From: Lactiplantibacillus plantarum EGD-AQ4
GTDB taxonomy: Bacteria; Bacillota; Bacilli; Lactobacillales; Lactobacillaceae
Length of the DNA stretch: 64,000 nt
Direction of reading: 5' to 3'
Assembly: GCF_000463075.2 (NCBI RefSeq)
Contig: NZ_AVAQ01000008.1
Span: 1 to 64,000, forward strand
Below are positions 49,995 through 60,834 of the stretch, one piece after another. The position numbers were made by a program, and so were the translations under genes. The notes under the pieces were generated by a model that made no database searches, had not been told where the DNA came from, and saw only the letters and a list, made by a program, of their open reading frames with translations. The stretch's first letter is position 1; each line of letters begins with the position of its first letter.

Positions 49995-50184
49995 TTTTCA
50001 TAATTTTATACCAATGAATTTATATTCCCGACAACCACCCGCGTCACTAGTCTTCAGTCGACCCTTACCGCCCAATTTGGGGCTAAAAAATTGAATTTTC
50101 CCCGTCAATTTAGTGCTGATTTAAGTGGAATAGCACTGATTCACATCGTACTGGTTATTATTTTTGTTTCTAAGAATGATTGTC

Positions 50185-51065
50185 CTTAAGTTCAAAGGCA
50201 GCCAGCTGGGACCCGCTGGAAACAGTGCGAGTTACCGTAAACGTGCAGTGATTGGATCATCCTACTCCGGCTTCCAGGCATTCTGTGCAATGGCCGGAGC
50301 GTGGTGGACACAGATTTAAGCCGACAAACCACGTCTTAAATACTAGTCTTTCACTAACCAAGCAAAGGACGCTTGATAAGTGAAATTTCACCACTGGGCC
50401 TTGCCCAGAATACCTTCCAGCCGGGATGGTATTCGAAAGGCGAACATGTGCGGACTCAACCTTTTGTTGAATTAGTCGTTGGTTCCTAAGTAGACGACCA
50501 TTTTGACATTCAACTATTTGACTATTTTCTAACAATTGCTCAGTTTCTTTACCCATAATTTAATACTTCGGACATGCAGTTTCACTGGAATTATCAGAAT
50601 TTTCTCTAGTCGCCTGAGATAGCAAAGTCTCAAGTTCTAAACGAAGATAATTTTGCCTACAAATTTCAACACTAGTTAACATTGAGATTTGTCGTCTTGC
50701 GATGGGCGAATAATATTCAGGTAATCTTCTCAGTAATTAATTGTCATCAGCCGTACCGAATAAGCCCCTGCCTGAAGAGTCAGTCGCTAAATATTGAGTG
50801 TTCAATCGCACCCAGATAGGTGGTCGTTCATCCGCCATTCGAGCGGCTTCCCGACTGGAAGGGCCGGCTGACAATGCTCAAGGGCGAAATTATTCTTAGT
50901 TGGAAGTGCTTTTCTTCCGGCTTAGAATAAGACTCGTATTTGAAATTGCGCAGTGGGTTTCTGCGTGAGTTCAAATCGACGTCCGCCCTGTTCCAGCGTT
51001 GTCAGCCGGCCCTGGAGGTCGGATTAGGACGCATCTCCGGCTGACGAACAGTAAGCCACCCAATT
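50185..51065 (+). repeat. Large intergenic structured repeat, copy F
   Basis: The left end is AAGTTCAAAGGCAGCCAGC followed by GGGACCCGCTGG. The long stem has arms near 50269-50300 and 50396-50422. The short inner hairpin TTTCACT...AGTGAAA replaces the nested module of copies A and C. The right module (about 50840-51045) has the GCCGGCTGACAATGC/GCGTTGTCAGCCGGC stem, the TTGGAAG/CTTCCGGC hairpin and the TTTGAA...TTCAAA hairpin. No protein-like frame. Confidence 0.85.
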
Positions 51066-51090
51066 AGTACCTCAACTTCCCGCATGCAAA

Positions 51091-51130
51091 AAAGCGCCAC
51101 TGACCAGTTAAAAACCAGTCAGTGGCGCCT
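51091..51130 (-). terminator. Terminator after trpS
   Basis: GGCGCCACTGAC pairs with GTCAGTGGCGC around a TGGTTTTTAACTG loop, followed by TTTTTTG on the minus strand. Confidence 0.85.
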
Positions 51131-51149
51131 CATCTATCAAAATAAGTCG

Positions 51150-52181
<1,032 letters not shown>

Positions 52182-52189
52182 CTATTGGC

Positions 52190-52430
52190 ACGAAAAAAGC
52201 GCCCAAATTAACTCATTATTCGTTAATTAGGACGCATCACCGTGGTACCACCTAAATTGCAGAGACTTGTCTCCACCACTCATTGACCGATAAGGGCGGC
52301 GGCCCCGGCGTTCACCGAATCTCCAAAAAGCCATTTCATTAGTCCCTTCTAGCTCTCAGCCTCAACTAGATCTCTGTCATTGGACGCCTTACTGTTCTTT
52401 TCTTCAACGATTAATTAAGTCTAGTGTACT
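52190..52430 (-). promoter_or_regulatory. T-box riboswitch leader of trpS
   Basis: AGGTGGTACCACGGT (minus strand, near 52239-52254) is the T-box core. A terminator hairpin (GCGTCCTAATTAAC with its partner, then TTTTTT) follows at 52194-52236. In stem I, a GAAATGGC stretch near 52330 offers a UGG tryptophan specifier, and AGAGA motifs lie upstream. Confidence 0.92.
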
Positions 52431-52579
52431 GGTTCTACTGAACCGTGTCAAAAATAATTCAAACGGGGCCCAAACGAACTGAGTCGACTCGAGCACTTGT
52501 AAAAACGCGTGCCACTTACAATTCGCAAGAACGGCCTAGCTAAACGCGCCTTACCACTAATCATCATTGCGACTGCCGG

Positions 52580-53356
52580 TTAGTAAAGTTCCGGGCGCCG
52601 GTCTTCGAAGACGGGAATCTGGCCGCGAACACGTTCGACTTGGGCCAAGTCCAAGGTCGCCGTAATCAACTGCGGATGGGCGCCACCAATCGCTAACAAA
52701 TCCCCTAGTGGATCGATTACTAACGATTGCCCGCCAAACTGATTGTCTGGATCACTGCCGACCCGATTGACAGCAACGACAAACGCTTGGTTCTCAATCG
52801 CCCGCGCTTGGAGCAATAGCCGCCACTGCATCTGGCGTTGCGTTGGCCACTCGGCACTCACAAAAATCACTCGGGGGCCTTGCGCCGCTTGCTTGCGTAA
52901 CCATTCTGGAAACCGGATGTCGTAACAGATGACACCCATCGCCGCGACATCGTCCAGTTCAAACACGTTTTCGGTCGCGCCAGCGGTAATGTAGCGGTCT
53001 TCCGCCATCAAGCCAAACCGGTGGACCTTGTCATACTGACTCACGAGTCGACCGTGCCGATCGATGACCAGCATTTCATTATAATAATGACCGTCGCGTG
53101 CGACTGCGACCGAGCCACCGACAATGTTGACGCGAAATTGGCGGGCCAACTTACTGAGTAATTGTCGCGTCCGCTGACCATCGTCATCCGCCACAACGTT
53201 TAGCCGCGTTAACGCATACCCCGTATTCCACATTTCTGGTAGCACGATCACATCTACCGTTTGTTCCGCTGCCCGTTGAATCGCGACTTCGACCTGCTGG
53301 TAATTCGCATCTGGATCGCCGAATTGAATATCAAGTTGTGCTAGTGCGACACGCAT
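52580..53356 (-). CDS. Carbon-nitrogen hydrolase (nitrilase superfamily)
   Basis: About 258 residues. The catalytic triad of the nitrilase/omega-amidase fold is visible: Glu in VIVLPEMWNTGY, Lys in YDKVHRFG and Cys in AMGVICYDIRFPEWLRK. It resembles omega-amidases and 2-oxoglutaramate amidases such as YafV/Nit2 and the deaminated glutathione amidase NIT1, but the substrate cannot be set. ATG at 53356 follows AGGTGGATCAA. It is a single gene. Confidence 0.9.
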   Translation of the reverse strand: MRVALAQLDIQFGDPDANYQQVEVAIQRAAEQTVDVIVLPEMWNTGYALTRLNVVADDDGQRTRQLLSKLARQFRVNIVGGSVAVARDGHYYNEMLVIDRHGRLVSQYDKVHRFGLMAEDRYITAGATENVFELDDVAAMGVICYDIRFPEWLRKQAAQGPRVIFVSAEWPTQRQMQWRLLLQARAIENQAFVVAVNRVGSDPDNQFGGQSLVIDPLGDLLAIGGAHPQLITATLDLAQVERVRGQIPVFEDRRPELY

Positions 53357-53581
53357 TTGATCCACCTACTTTTATTAGAATGATTAAAAACATATTAGAA
53401 TAAATAGGGCGACATTGCAAGTTTCGCGTCAGTAATCGTTCGGCCGCCGAACAAGTTCCAATGCAGTGCATCCAACCGCAATTATTATGGCCTTTTGCAG
53501 GCGCTTTGATTGACATGCCTGCCAAACCCGCCTAGAATTGTTCAAGCGATTTAATGGATTTTAAGACGGGAGGCCCTCGAC

Positions 53582-55891
53582 GTGGCAACATCAGATCAAG
53601 AACAACAACACGAACAACAGCGGGTTGATCGTGTTATCGAACAAGTTAAGGAACGGGCAAAACAGACCGACCACTTGTTGGAAAAGGCCCATCACGAAAC
53701 TGATGTCATTCAGAAAAATTATGGTGATAATAACTCCGTCAACACGTTTGAAGTCGATGACCGTATCGAAACGAACGCGGAACTGCAACAACAAAAGCAA
53801 ATGGTCGAACGAGCAGTCGAATCTGAAGCTATCTTGAAGCGGCAAGTCGGCGTGCTCAAAGACCTCAGTAATTCACCCTACTTCGGTCGGATCGATATTC
53901 AAGACAGCCCCGATGAGGACGCGGAACGCTTATATATCGGGACCGCCTCGTTTGTAGATGCTGAACAGAACTTCCTGGTCTACGACTGGCGCGCCCCGAT
54001 TTCATCCGTCTACTACAACGGGACGCTCGGGCAGGTTCAGTATCAGACACCAGCCGGACAACAAACGACCGAACTGGTCAAAAAGCGCCAGTTCCAAATC
54101 AATCACGGCGAAATCAAAAATATGTTCGATACCAACGAGACTGTCGGCGATGAAATCTTGCAGGCGGTCTTGGGTGAACAGAATGATGCGTATATGCAAA
54201 ACATCGTCGCAACCATCCAGAAAGAACAAAATGATATTATTCGCGACACGACCAGCGACTTACTAGTGGTCCAAGGTGTCGCGGGCTCAGGGAAGACCTC
54301 GGCAATTTTGCAGCGCATCGCCTTTTTACTCTACCATTCCCGGGCGTCACTGGAAGCTGACCAAATGGTGCTCTTTTCACCGAACCGCTTATTCAGTCAC
54401 TATATCTCTGAGGTATTGCCTAGTCTCGGGGAGCGCAACATGCGGCAAGTGACCCTCGCGGAATTTCTCAGCGCCCGTTTTCAAGGCCTGACTGTCGAGA
54501 GCCTCTTCGAACGCTACGAAAGTGACCGGCAAAATACGCAATTGACGCCGGCCATTCGGGACTTCCAAGAAAGTGCCGACTTCATGCGCCAAGTCGATGA
54601 CTACTGTCACCAGTTACCCGCCGACCAATTGCGCTTCACGAACATCGTCTTCAACGGCGAGGTGTTCTTCGCCAAAGAAGTGATTACCAAAATCGCGGCG
54701 GCCCTCCCTAAAGCGATGCAACCGGCTGACCGCTTCCTCGCCATCAAGAATACGCTGATCAAACGGTTAAAACACCGCATCGATGACGAGGCTCAAGCCG
54801 ACTGGGTCAACGATATTATCGACCAATTAAGCGACGAAGCCTATCACGACTTGCTGGGCAACAAGCGCCGCGGGGATTTCCAATCGCTCGACGATGAAGT
54901 CTTTTATATTGGTAAACAAATCGTGACCAAGCGGCTCCGGCAAGTATACGACGCCATCTATAACGGCTATTTCTTAGACACTTATGAACAATATAATGAT
55001 TTCTTAGCCCAAGTCGACCGGCCTAGTGATATTCCTGCCGCACAGTGGGAGCAACGCATCAAGGCTTACCAAGCTGCCGTGGAATACCACCGCATTGCAC
55101 TGGTCGACTGTGCGCCGCTGTTATTACTGCGCGACGTTTTAACCGGTAGTGGTCAGAATCGGCGGATGCAGTACATCTTCGTCGATGAAATGCAAGATTA
55201 TTCATTGGCTCAGTTGCTCTACATCAAGCACGCCTTTCCACTGGCTAAGTTCACCCTGTTAGGTGACAGTGAACAAGCCTTGTTCAAAGGTATCGAGTTG
55301 CCACAGCAATTGCTAGAACGACTCAAGGCGGCATTTAACGTGCGCCGAGCAAACTTGATTACCTTGAATAAAAGCTACCGTTCGACTGAACAGATTACGA
55401 ACTTTGCCAAAGCGCTATTGCCCGACGGTGACCAGATCCAGGCGTTTACGCGTAAGGGTGACTTGCCAAAAGTCATGATTCGCTATGGTGAAGACGCAGC
55501 GCTTAGCAGTCTGCGTAGCGAAGTGGACCATCAACTTCAAACGACGCACACAGTCGCTGTCCTCACTAAGGACCTCGCGGAAAGTAAGCAAGTCTACCAA
55601 TATCTGAAGCATCATACGGTGACGACGCTAATGACCGATAGCGACCGCACCATGCCGCAGGGGGTCATCGTCATGCCAATCTACCTGGCGAAGGGGCTAG
55701 AATTCGACGCGGTCGTTGCTTACGATGTCTCCGCGGCTAATTACCCGGATGCTAATTCAATCGGGATTCTCTACACGATTGCGTCCCGCGCAATGCATCA
55801 TTTGACGCTACTCAGCATCGGGGACGTCTCACCGCTGATTGCCCAGCTGGACCCGATGCTCTTTACCATTGAACATCAAGTACGCGTGTAA
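53582..55891 (+). CDS. helD: UvrD-like superfamily 1 helicase of the HelD type
   Basis: 769 residues. The N-terminal 110 residues are coiled-coil-like (EQQHEQQRVDRVIEQVKERAKQTDHLLEKAHHETD), a feature of HelD that inserts into RNA polymerase channels. The motor has Walker A LVVQGVAGSGKTSAILQRIAF, Walker B YIFVDEMQDYSLAQL, and C-terminal motifs NKSYRSTEQITNFAK and YLAKGLEFDAVVAYD. HelD removes stalled RNA polymerase from DNA. GTG at 53582 follows ACGGGAGGCCCTCGAC. Its length is normal and it ends in a strong terminator. Confidence 0.9.
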   Translation: MATSDQEQQHEQQRVDRVIEQVKERAKQTDHLLEKAHHETDVIQKNYGDNNSVNTFEVDDRIETNAELQQQKQMVERAVESEAILKRQVGVLKDLSNSPYFGRIDIQDSPDEDAERLYIGTASFVDAEQNFLVYDWRAPISSVYYNGTLGQVQYQTPAGQQTTELVKKRQFQINHGEIKNMFDTNETVGDEILQAVLGEQNDAYMQNIVATIQKEQNDIIRDTTSDLLVVQGVAGSGKTSAILQRIAFLLYHSRASLEADQMVLFSPNRLFSHYISEVLPSLGERNMRQVTLAEFLSARFQGLTVESLFERYESDRQNTQLTPAIRDFQESADFMRQVDDYCHQLPADQLRFTNIVFNGEVFFAKEVITKIAAALPKAMQPADRFLAIKNTLIKRLKHRIDDEAQADWVNDIIDQLSDEAYHDLLGNKRRGDFQSLDDEVFYIGKQIVTKRLRQVYDAIYNGYFLDTYEQYNDFLAQVDRPSDIPAAQWEQRIKAYQAAVEYHRIALVDCAPLLLLRDVLTGSGQNRRMQYIFVDEMQDYSLAQLLYIKHAFPLAKFTLLGDSEQALFKGIELPQQLLERLKAAFNVRRANLITLNKSYRSTEQITNFAKALLPDGDQIQAFTRKGDLPKVMIRYGEDAALSSLRSEVDHQLQTTHTVAVLTKDLAESKQVYQYLKHHTVTTLMTDSDRTMPQGVIVMPIYLAKGLEFDAVVAYDVSAANYPDANSIGILYTIASRAMHHLTLLSIGDVSPLIAQLDPMLFTIEHQVRV

Positions 55892-55912
55892 CTTAGTAAA
55901 ATCATGATACTC

Positions 55913-55962
55913 AAAAATGACATTTAACCGGCCCACTTGGCTGTGTTAAATGTCATTTTTTT
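55913..55962. terminator. Bidirectional terminator after helD
   Basis: AAAAATGACATTTAAC and GTTAAATGTCATTTTTTT (55945-55962) form a long stem. The following 55963-56146 shows no gene. Confidence 0.85.
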
Positions 55963-56146
55963 CGTCTGACGACTATTGATTAGGTCACTGTGGATAGTGG
56001 TGATTCACGTATATACGCTTTTCCACTTGTGTATAACTAATAAGACTTTGTTTTATCCACAAGTGGGCATCTTAAGTGCGTTGTATCCGGCAATTAGAAT
56101 AGTGCGCTGCGTCTATAACTGGTACTAGCGGCGGTCGCGGGTCGGA

Positions 56147-56440
56147 TTAACTAACTTGATATGGTTTGATTTGCGCATAGGCTGCACTATGGCGTTGCTT
56201 TAGCTTACGTATTTCAATGTCATTTTGAATCGCTAGAAAATACTGGTCTGATACCCCGAAGAACCGGCCTAATCGCAATGAGGTATCTGCAGTAATTTGT
56301 TGACGGTCATGTACCAAATCTTGGATTCGTGAAGTAGGCACTCCAATCTGCTTGGCCAAAAAATACGCAGAAATCTGCAACGGCGCCATAAATTCTTCTT
56401 CGAGGATTTCACTAATCTTAGGTGTTGGCATCTCAGTCAT
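56147..56440 (-). CDS. higA: HigA-type antitoxin (Xre-family)
   Basis: About 97 residues from ATG at 56440 (TAGGAGATTAAAAGCT upstream). Residues about 20-75 contain an Xre helix-turn-helix: ISAYFLAKQIGVPTSRIQDLVHDRQQITADTSLRLGRFFGVSDQYFL. This is the HigA/VapI antitoxin type that lies downstream of a HigB/RelE toxin and autorepresses. It is separated by 13 bases from the toxin-like gene, in the reversed higBA order. Confidence 0.88.
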   Translation of the reverse strand: MTEMPTPKISEILEEEFMAPLQISAYFLAKQIGVPTSRIQDLVHDRQQITADTSLRLGRFFGVSDQYFLAIQNDIEIRKLKQRHSAAYAQIKPYQVS

Positions 56441-56453
56441 AGCTTTTAATCTC

Positions 56454-56645
56454 CTATCCACGATGGTAATCTACAATCTCAACATCATAAAACTCATTGC
56501 CATTCTGAATCGTAAAGCAAATTCGATATTGGTTATTAATTCGAATACTGTACTGTCCCAGCCGATCTTGTGATAGCTTCTCTAAATGATTTGCGGGTGG
56601 CATTCTCAAATCATTAATCGTTTCAGCATGGTCAATCATTAGCAA
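56454..56645 (-). pseudogene. higB: HigB/RelE-like toxin gene, probably 5'-truncated
   Basis: 63 residues from a TTG at 56645. They match the middle and end of HigB toxins (RMPPANHLEKLSQDRLGQYSIRINNQYRICFTI, then FYDVEIVDYHRG); HigB is about 92 residues. The missing N-terminal 25-30 residues would include part of the first helices. Upstream the same frame continues open with no ATG, GTG or TTG start to a TAA near 56717, where the sequence VFRLNITTERTTRKLL does not resemble HigB. Either the toxin is truncated and inactive, or a non-canonical start is used. Confidence 0.6.
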
Positions 56646-56717
56646 CTTACGCGTTGTACGTTCCGTGGTTATGTTTAAACGAAAAACTTTTAAGTAGGCT
56701 GATTCGTGAACGCCTTA

Positions 56718-57180
56718 ATCCAATGAATTTAATTGTTCACTTAATCGTACCTTAGTCCAGATTGTACCTGTATTGCGGCCATGTCTCAATTATAGTGTCA
56801 TCTAGATTTCAATCACACTTCATTTGCGACAAATAAAGGAGCCCCTCAGCCACTATCCAACCACAAGTTCTGATTATCCCCATTAACCTGAACTTTTCAC
56901 CTTACCCAACGAATTATCCCCACTCAATGTTAATAACTACGCTGCCGTGAACCGATTGCCCGTCTCAACATCCGCCGAAAACAGTTATTGAATAAATATG
57001 CGCCACATTACGCTCAATGAATAACTCAAAGCCGCGATTACATTGTCAACTAACCCAATCCCGCCAAGTTATCCCCTGTGGATAAATATTTTTTGCTGTT
57101 TTATCCACATCTTAACCGATGACTGCAAGCAGAGATGCACCCAATACCATCTATGGCCAAACTGATTGGGCTCACAATGA
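56718..57180. other. AT-rich gap without a recognised gene
   Basis: No gene or clear repeat was found. It lies between the export gene plnH and the higBA pair. In the reference plantaricin loci I remember, plnSTUVW-type genes occupy this side, and none is visible here. Occurrences of TTATCCAC-type words near 57068 and 57112 and in 56045-56060 are scattered, not an array. Confidence 0.5.
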
Positions 57181-58557
57181 TCAGTTGTTATTCAATAATT
57201 TATCTTTATAATAATCAAACCAAGTGACCTTACCAGTAATAATTGCTGTCTGGCCAATCATCCCGTAGCGCAGTAATTGTGCTTGCTTAGAACTAATCGG
57301 AACGGCCGCCGTCACTTCATAAAAAGTTGCTTTACTTTCTTCAACTGGTGAGACTCCAATCTTTTTAACCACACCATCAAGAATAATTGGCTTCGGGACA
57401 TTCCGAGTAACTTTGAACCTGATTGCCTGGTTCACCTTGACAGAGGAAATATCTGCGGTCGAGATATAAAGCTTGACGTTGACCCGTCGCTGCTGCTTGA
57501 TTATCGGCAATATTTTAGCAATTTCAGTTCCCGAATTGACGTACTTTGTACCACGATAATTGTCTGCAACGTGTAAAACACCCGTCTTCGTCGCTTTGAT
57601 TGTATATGACTTTGATTGGGTCGTTAAACTATCAATATCTGCTTTAACTGCTCGCAAATTTTGTTCGGCCTTCACTCTTTTCTCAGCGACAACATTTAAC
57701 TGATCAGTCTTTAAAATTGCTAGCTTGGCATTATTAGTTTCAACACTGTACTTCGTATCATCAAAATCTTGCAACTCTTCCAACTGTACTTTGGCCGAAG
57801 AGAGTGAATCCTGAAGCGCATCAATCTGTTGCTGAATATCTGCCATTGTGGAAGACTTTATTTCACTTTTTTCATTTGAACTACTTGCATCTTTCAACTT
57901 AGCCGAATATTCAGTATAAAGATAGGCATATTTAGCACTTTTATCATATTTGCCACCATTAGCTACCGTATTATATAGAGTTTGATAGGCAGATAAATTA
58001 GCCTTGGTATTCGAAACCACTTGTTGAGCCGTCTTGGTTAACGTTGCCTTCTTGCTGCTGGAAGCATTTGATTTCGCCTCCAGCATACTATTTTCAGTCA
58101 AATATACTTGTCGTTGTTTCAGGTAACTTTGCAGTAACTCGCGGTATCCAAATTTATCCGTGGCTTGAAAAACATCACTATTCGAATTGATACCATCTTT
58201 TAAGCTATCCAAGGCCGTTATTTGGCGTTGCAATTGTCGCTTGTTGACATTGTCCTCACGTAACTTATTGCGATTGAAAACGTTAGTGTACACCAATAGT
58301 TTTTGCCCTTTTCTCACTCGTGCGCCTTCAACTAGATAATTCTTTTTAATGGCGCTATTAACAGTCGCCTGAATTACTGGAACTGTTCCAGTCGGCTGAA
58401 CTGTTCCTGTACCGTTAATGACAATCTCACGCTTAGCTACGAATGAAAATAAGATTGTTCCAACTAACAATAGCGTCACTGGAATAATCAATAATGTCGA
58501 AAAGTTTTGAAACCGAATAGTATAGAATTCGCCACTTTCTAGCAGTTCTTTTTTCAT
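57181..58557 (-). CDS. plnH: PlnH-like bacteriocin export accessory protein (HlyD-type)
   Basis: 458 residues, with one N-terminal membrane anchor (LLIIPVTLLLVGTILFSFVA). A long periplasm-side coiled-coil hairpin (about residues 90-310) is flanked by the two halves of a barrel-sandwich (biotinyl-lipoyl-like) domain (GTVQPTGTVPVIQATVNSAI and YTIKATKTGVLHVADNYRG). It belongs to the LcnD/ComB accessory family that partners bacteriocin ABC transporters. It begins 15 bases after plnG ends, in the same operon. AGGGGGAAACTGAATA precedes ATG. Confidence 0.9.
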   Translation of the reverse strand: MKKELLESGEFYTIRFQNFSTLLIIPVTLLLVGTILFSFVAKREIVINGTGTVQPTGTVPVIQATVNSAIKKNYLVEGARVRKGQKLLVYTNVFNRNKLREDNVNKRQLQRQITALDSLKDGINSNSDVFQATDKFGYRELLQSYLKQRQVYLTENSMLEAKSNASSSKKATLTKTAQQVVSNTKANLSAYQTLYNTVANGGKYDKSAKYAYLYTEYSAKLKDASSSNEKSEIKSSTMADIQQQIDALQDSLSSAKVQLEELQDFDDTKYSVETNNAKLAILKTDQLNVVAEKRVKAEQNLRAVKADIDSLTTQSKSYTIKATKTGVLHVADNYRGTKYVNSGTEIAKILPIIKQQRRVNVKLYISTADISSVKVNQAIRFKVTRNVPKPIILDGVVKKIGVSPVEESKATFYEVTAAVPISSKQAQLLRYGMIGQTAIITGKVTWFDYYKDKLLNNN

Positions 58558-58572
58558 TATTCAGTTTCCCCC

Positions 58573-60723
58573 TCAGCTATTAATTAAATCATAGTAGTAA
58601 CCATGTTCGCCCAACAATGCCGCATGCGTTCCTTCTTCAACGACCTGGCCATCATGTAAAACGATGATATGATTGGTCCGTTTGGCAATCGACAACCGAT
58701 GGGCAATAAATATAATCGTTTTATCGGTCATTGCCACTAGATTATCTATCAATCTTTTTTCGGTAATCGCATCCAAGCCGCTTGTTGATTCATCAAATAT
58801 TAAGACTTGGGCTGGAGATAATAACGCTCTCGCAATCGTTAATCGCTGACGCTGACCACCAGATAAAGTATTACCATTTTCATCCAACTTAGTTTGATAC
58901 TGCATCGACATCTTATTGATATCGGTATCAATCAACGCCAACTGGCAAGCATTCGTAATATCATCCTGAGTCACACCAGCGCGATTTCCCAATCTTAGAT
59001 TTTCTTCGATAGTTCCCGAGAAAATATAAGGCTCCTGTGGAATGTAGTTAATATGAGTACGCAGCGTATGTTTATCGATATTTTTGACGTTGAAGCCATT
59101 CAGCATGACATCACCATTATTTGGCTGATAAAAATCTATAAGTAGTTTGACCAACGTAGACTTTCCTGAGCCGCTCATCCCAACAATCGCTACCTTATCC
59201 TGTTGTTGGATTGTCAAATTAATATCATCTAAAACATTTTCACCATAACCATACCGATAGCTGACATTTTGGATCTTAATATCACCATTTAATTGACTTT
59301 CATTATGAATTGGCCGTGATTCTTCAAATTCACTGGCGACCAAATAAACTTCATTCAGTCGATTATTAGCTACTTTGGCACTTTGTAACTTAGTCTGTAG
59401 ATTAATAATATTTTGCAATGGATTCACAAAGTAAGCTAGCAATGCGTTATATGTCATAAGTTCCCCAACCGACAACTGATTATGAATAACCAGATTAGCT
59501 CCTACCCAGAGAACGACTACTTCCAAGACTAGCTGAATAAATAATTTTAGTGATTGCTGCAGCGTGTCCGCTTTCAGATATGCTAAGCTTTTGCGTAAAT
59601 AGTCAACAAACTCTGAATCGATTTTTTGATAACGTTCTGTTTCGCCATTCAAAGCCTTAACCGTTTCAATGCCATGCAAATCTTCAATTATAGCTGAGCT
59701 CAAGATTGCATTGCTTTCCATTTCCTTCTGATTAAGACGCTCAAAAGATTTATTAAACGCTAAAATAACAATTGCATAAACGGGTAGTGATAGCAGTGTA
59801 ATCCAAAAAAGCGTCATATTTTGAATTACCAAAATTACACCCATAATGACGACAATGCTTACATCTAAAAATAGTGAGACAATCGTACTGGCTAAAGCAT
59901 CAATGATTTTACTAGCATCGGTAAACCGAGACACAATCTCCCCTGTTCGTCGCGTAGCAAAAAAACTCATTGGCAACTCAAAGACATGTCTAATATAGCC
60001 AAGAATTATTTCAATGGATAACCGCTGCCCTAAAACCGCTAACAGAAAGTTCTGAGCGTAGGTGAAAATGGCTTGAAAAGTATAAAAAATGATCAATCCA
60101 AGTGCAACCATCGCCAATGTACTGTGCATATTGTTGGGAATGTAAGTATCAATCACTGCCTGTAAGAAATAAGAACCACAGATGCTAATAATGGTAATTA
60201 AAACGGCAGCCAAGACAATATTAATCACCAATCGACGTTGCTTTAATAAGCTTGGAACAAAGCCCCATAGCGATCCTTTATCTTGCTTAACAGGTTTGTA
60301 CTCTGACTTTGGTGCAAAGAACAGTGCTACTCCTGACCATTCCTTTTCAAATCGTTCTCTGGGCATGTTAATAACCGCAACTGTTGGATCTGGATCAGCA
60401 ATCACAACATGTGTTTTAGAGGCCTTCACAACGACATAAAAATGCTGTAAATCACCATTTTTAGTGACATGCACAATAAATGGCAAGGGTAGATCTTGCA
60501 ACTCAAAAAGGCTCATATCTGCCTGAATTGCTTTGGTTTCAAAGCCTAACTTTTCGGCCGTTTTCACTAATCCTAATGCCGTAGTCCCTTCCAGACTCGT
60601 TTTAGCAATATTTCTTAGATAAGCCAAAGATGTTGTTGAACCATAATTCTTTAAAATCATTGCTAAAGCTGCGACACCACAATCCATCTCGTCAACTTGA
60701 GCAACATAGTTTCTCCAGCGCAT
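58573..60723 (-). CDS. plnG: PlnG-like bacteriocin ABC transporter with C39 peptidase
   Basis: 716 residues, ComA/LcnC type. Residues 1-130 form the C39 cysteine peptidase that removes double-glycine leaders (QVDEMDCGVAALAMILKNYG with the Cys, and LQHFYVVVKASKTHVVIADPDP with His and Asp). A six-helix membrane domain and an ATPase follow with Walker A VGMSGSGKSTLVKLL, signature LSGGQRQRLTIARAL, Walker B LIFDES and H-loop AHRLS. It processes and exports bacteriocins or pheromones across the membrane. AAGGAGTGTGAATA precedes ATG. A TATAAT box lies upstream around 60738-60745. Confidence 0.95.
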   Translation of the reverse strand: MRWRNYVAQVDEMDCGVAALAMILKNYGSTTSLAYLRNIAKTSLEGTTALGLVKTAEKLGFETKAIQADMSLFELQDLPLPFIVHVTKNGDLQHFYVVVKASKTHVVIADPDPTVAVINMPRERFEKEWSGVALFFAPKSEYKPVKQDKGSLWGFVPSLLKQRRLVINIVLAAVLITIISICGSYFLQAVIDTYIPNNMHSTLAMVALGLIIFYTFQAIFTYAQNFLLAVLGQRLSIEIILGYIRHVFELPMSFFATRRTGEIVSRFTDASKIIDALASTIVSLFLDVSIVVIMGVILVIQNMTLFWITLLSLPVYAIVILAFNKSFERLNQKEMESNAILSSAIIEDLHGIETVKALNGETERYQKIDSEFVDYLRKSLAYLKADTLQQSLKLFIQLVLEVVVLWVGANLVIHNQLSVGELMTYNALLAYFVNPLQNIINLQTKLQSAKVANNRLNEVYLVASEFEESRPIHNESQLNGDIKIQNVSYRYGYGENVLDDINLTIQQQDKVAIVGMSGSGKSTLVKLLIDFYQPNNGDVMLNGFNVKNIDKHTLRTHINYIPQEPYIFSGTIEENLRLGNRAGVTQDDITNACQLALIDTDINKMSMQYQTKLDENGNTLSGGQRQRLTIARALLSPAQVLIFDESTSGLDAITEKRLIDNLVAMTDKTIIFIAHRLSIAKRTNHIIVLHDGQVVEEGTHAALLGEHGYYYDLINS

Positions 60724-60834
60724 TATTCACACTCCTTGCTTATTATACAGGCATACTTAGTCTACTTAATGTCCATCTTCCATTACTGTAAACAGGTGAT
60801 TTTATAAATTGTGTATTTGATTTCATCTAAAGAA

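Noticed and set aside
56045-57120. TTATCCAC-like words resembling DnaA boxes
   Set aside because: They are few, scattered and lack an adjacent dnaA/dnaN or AT-rich unwinding element; no origin is claimed.
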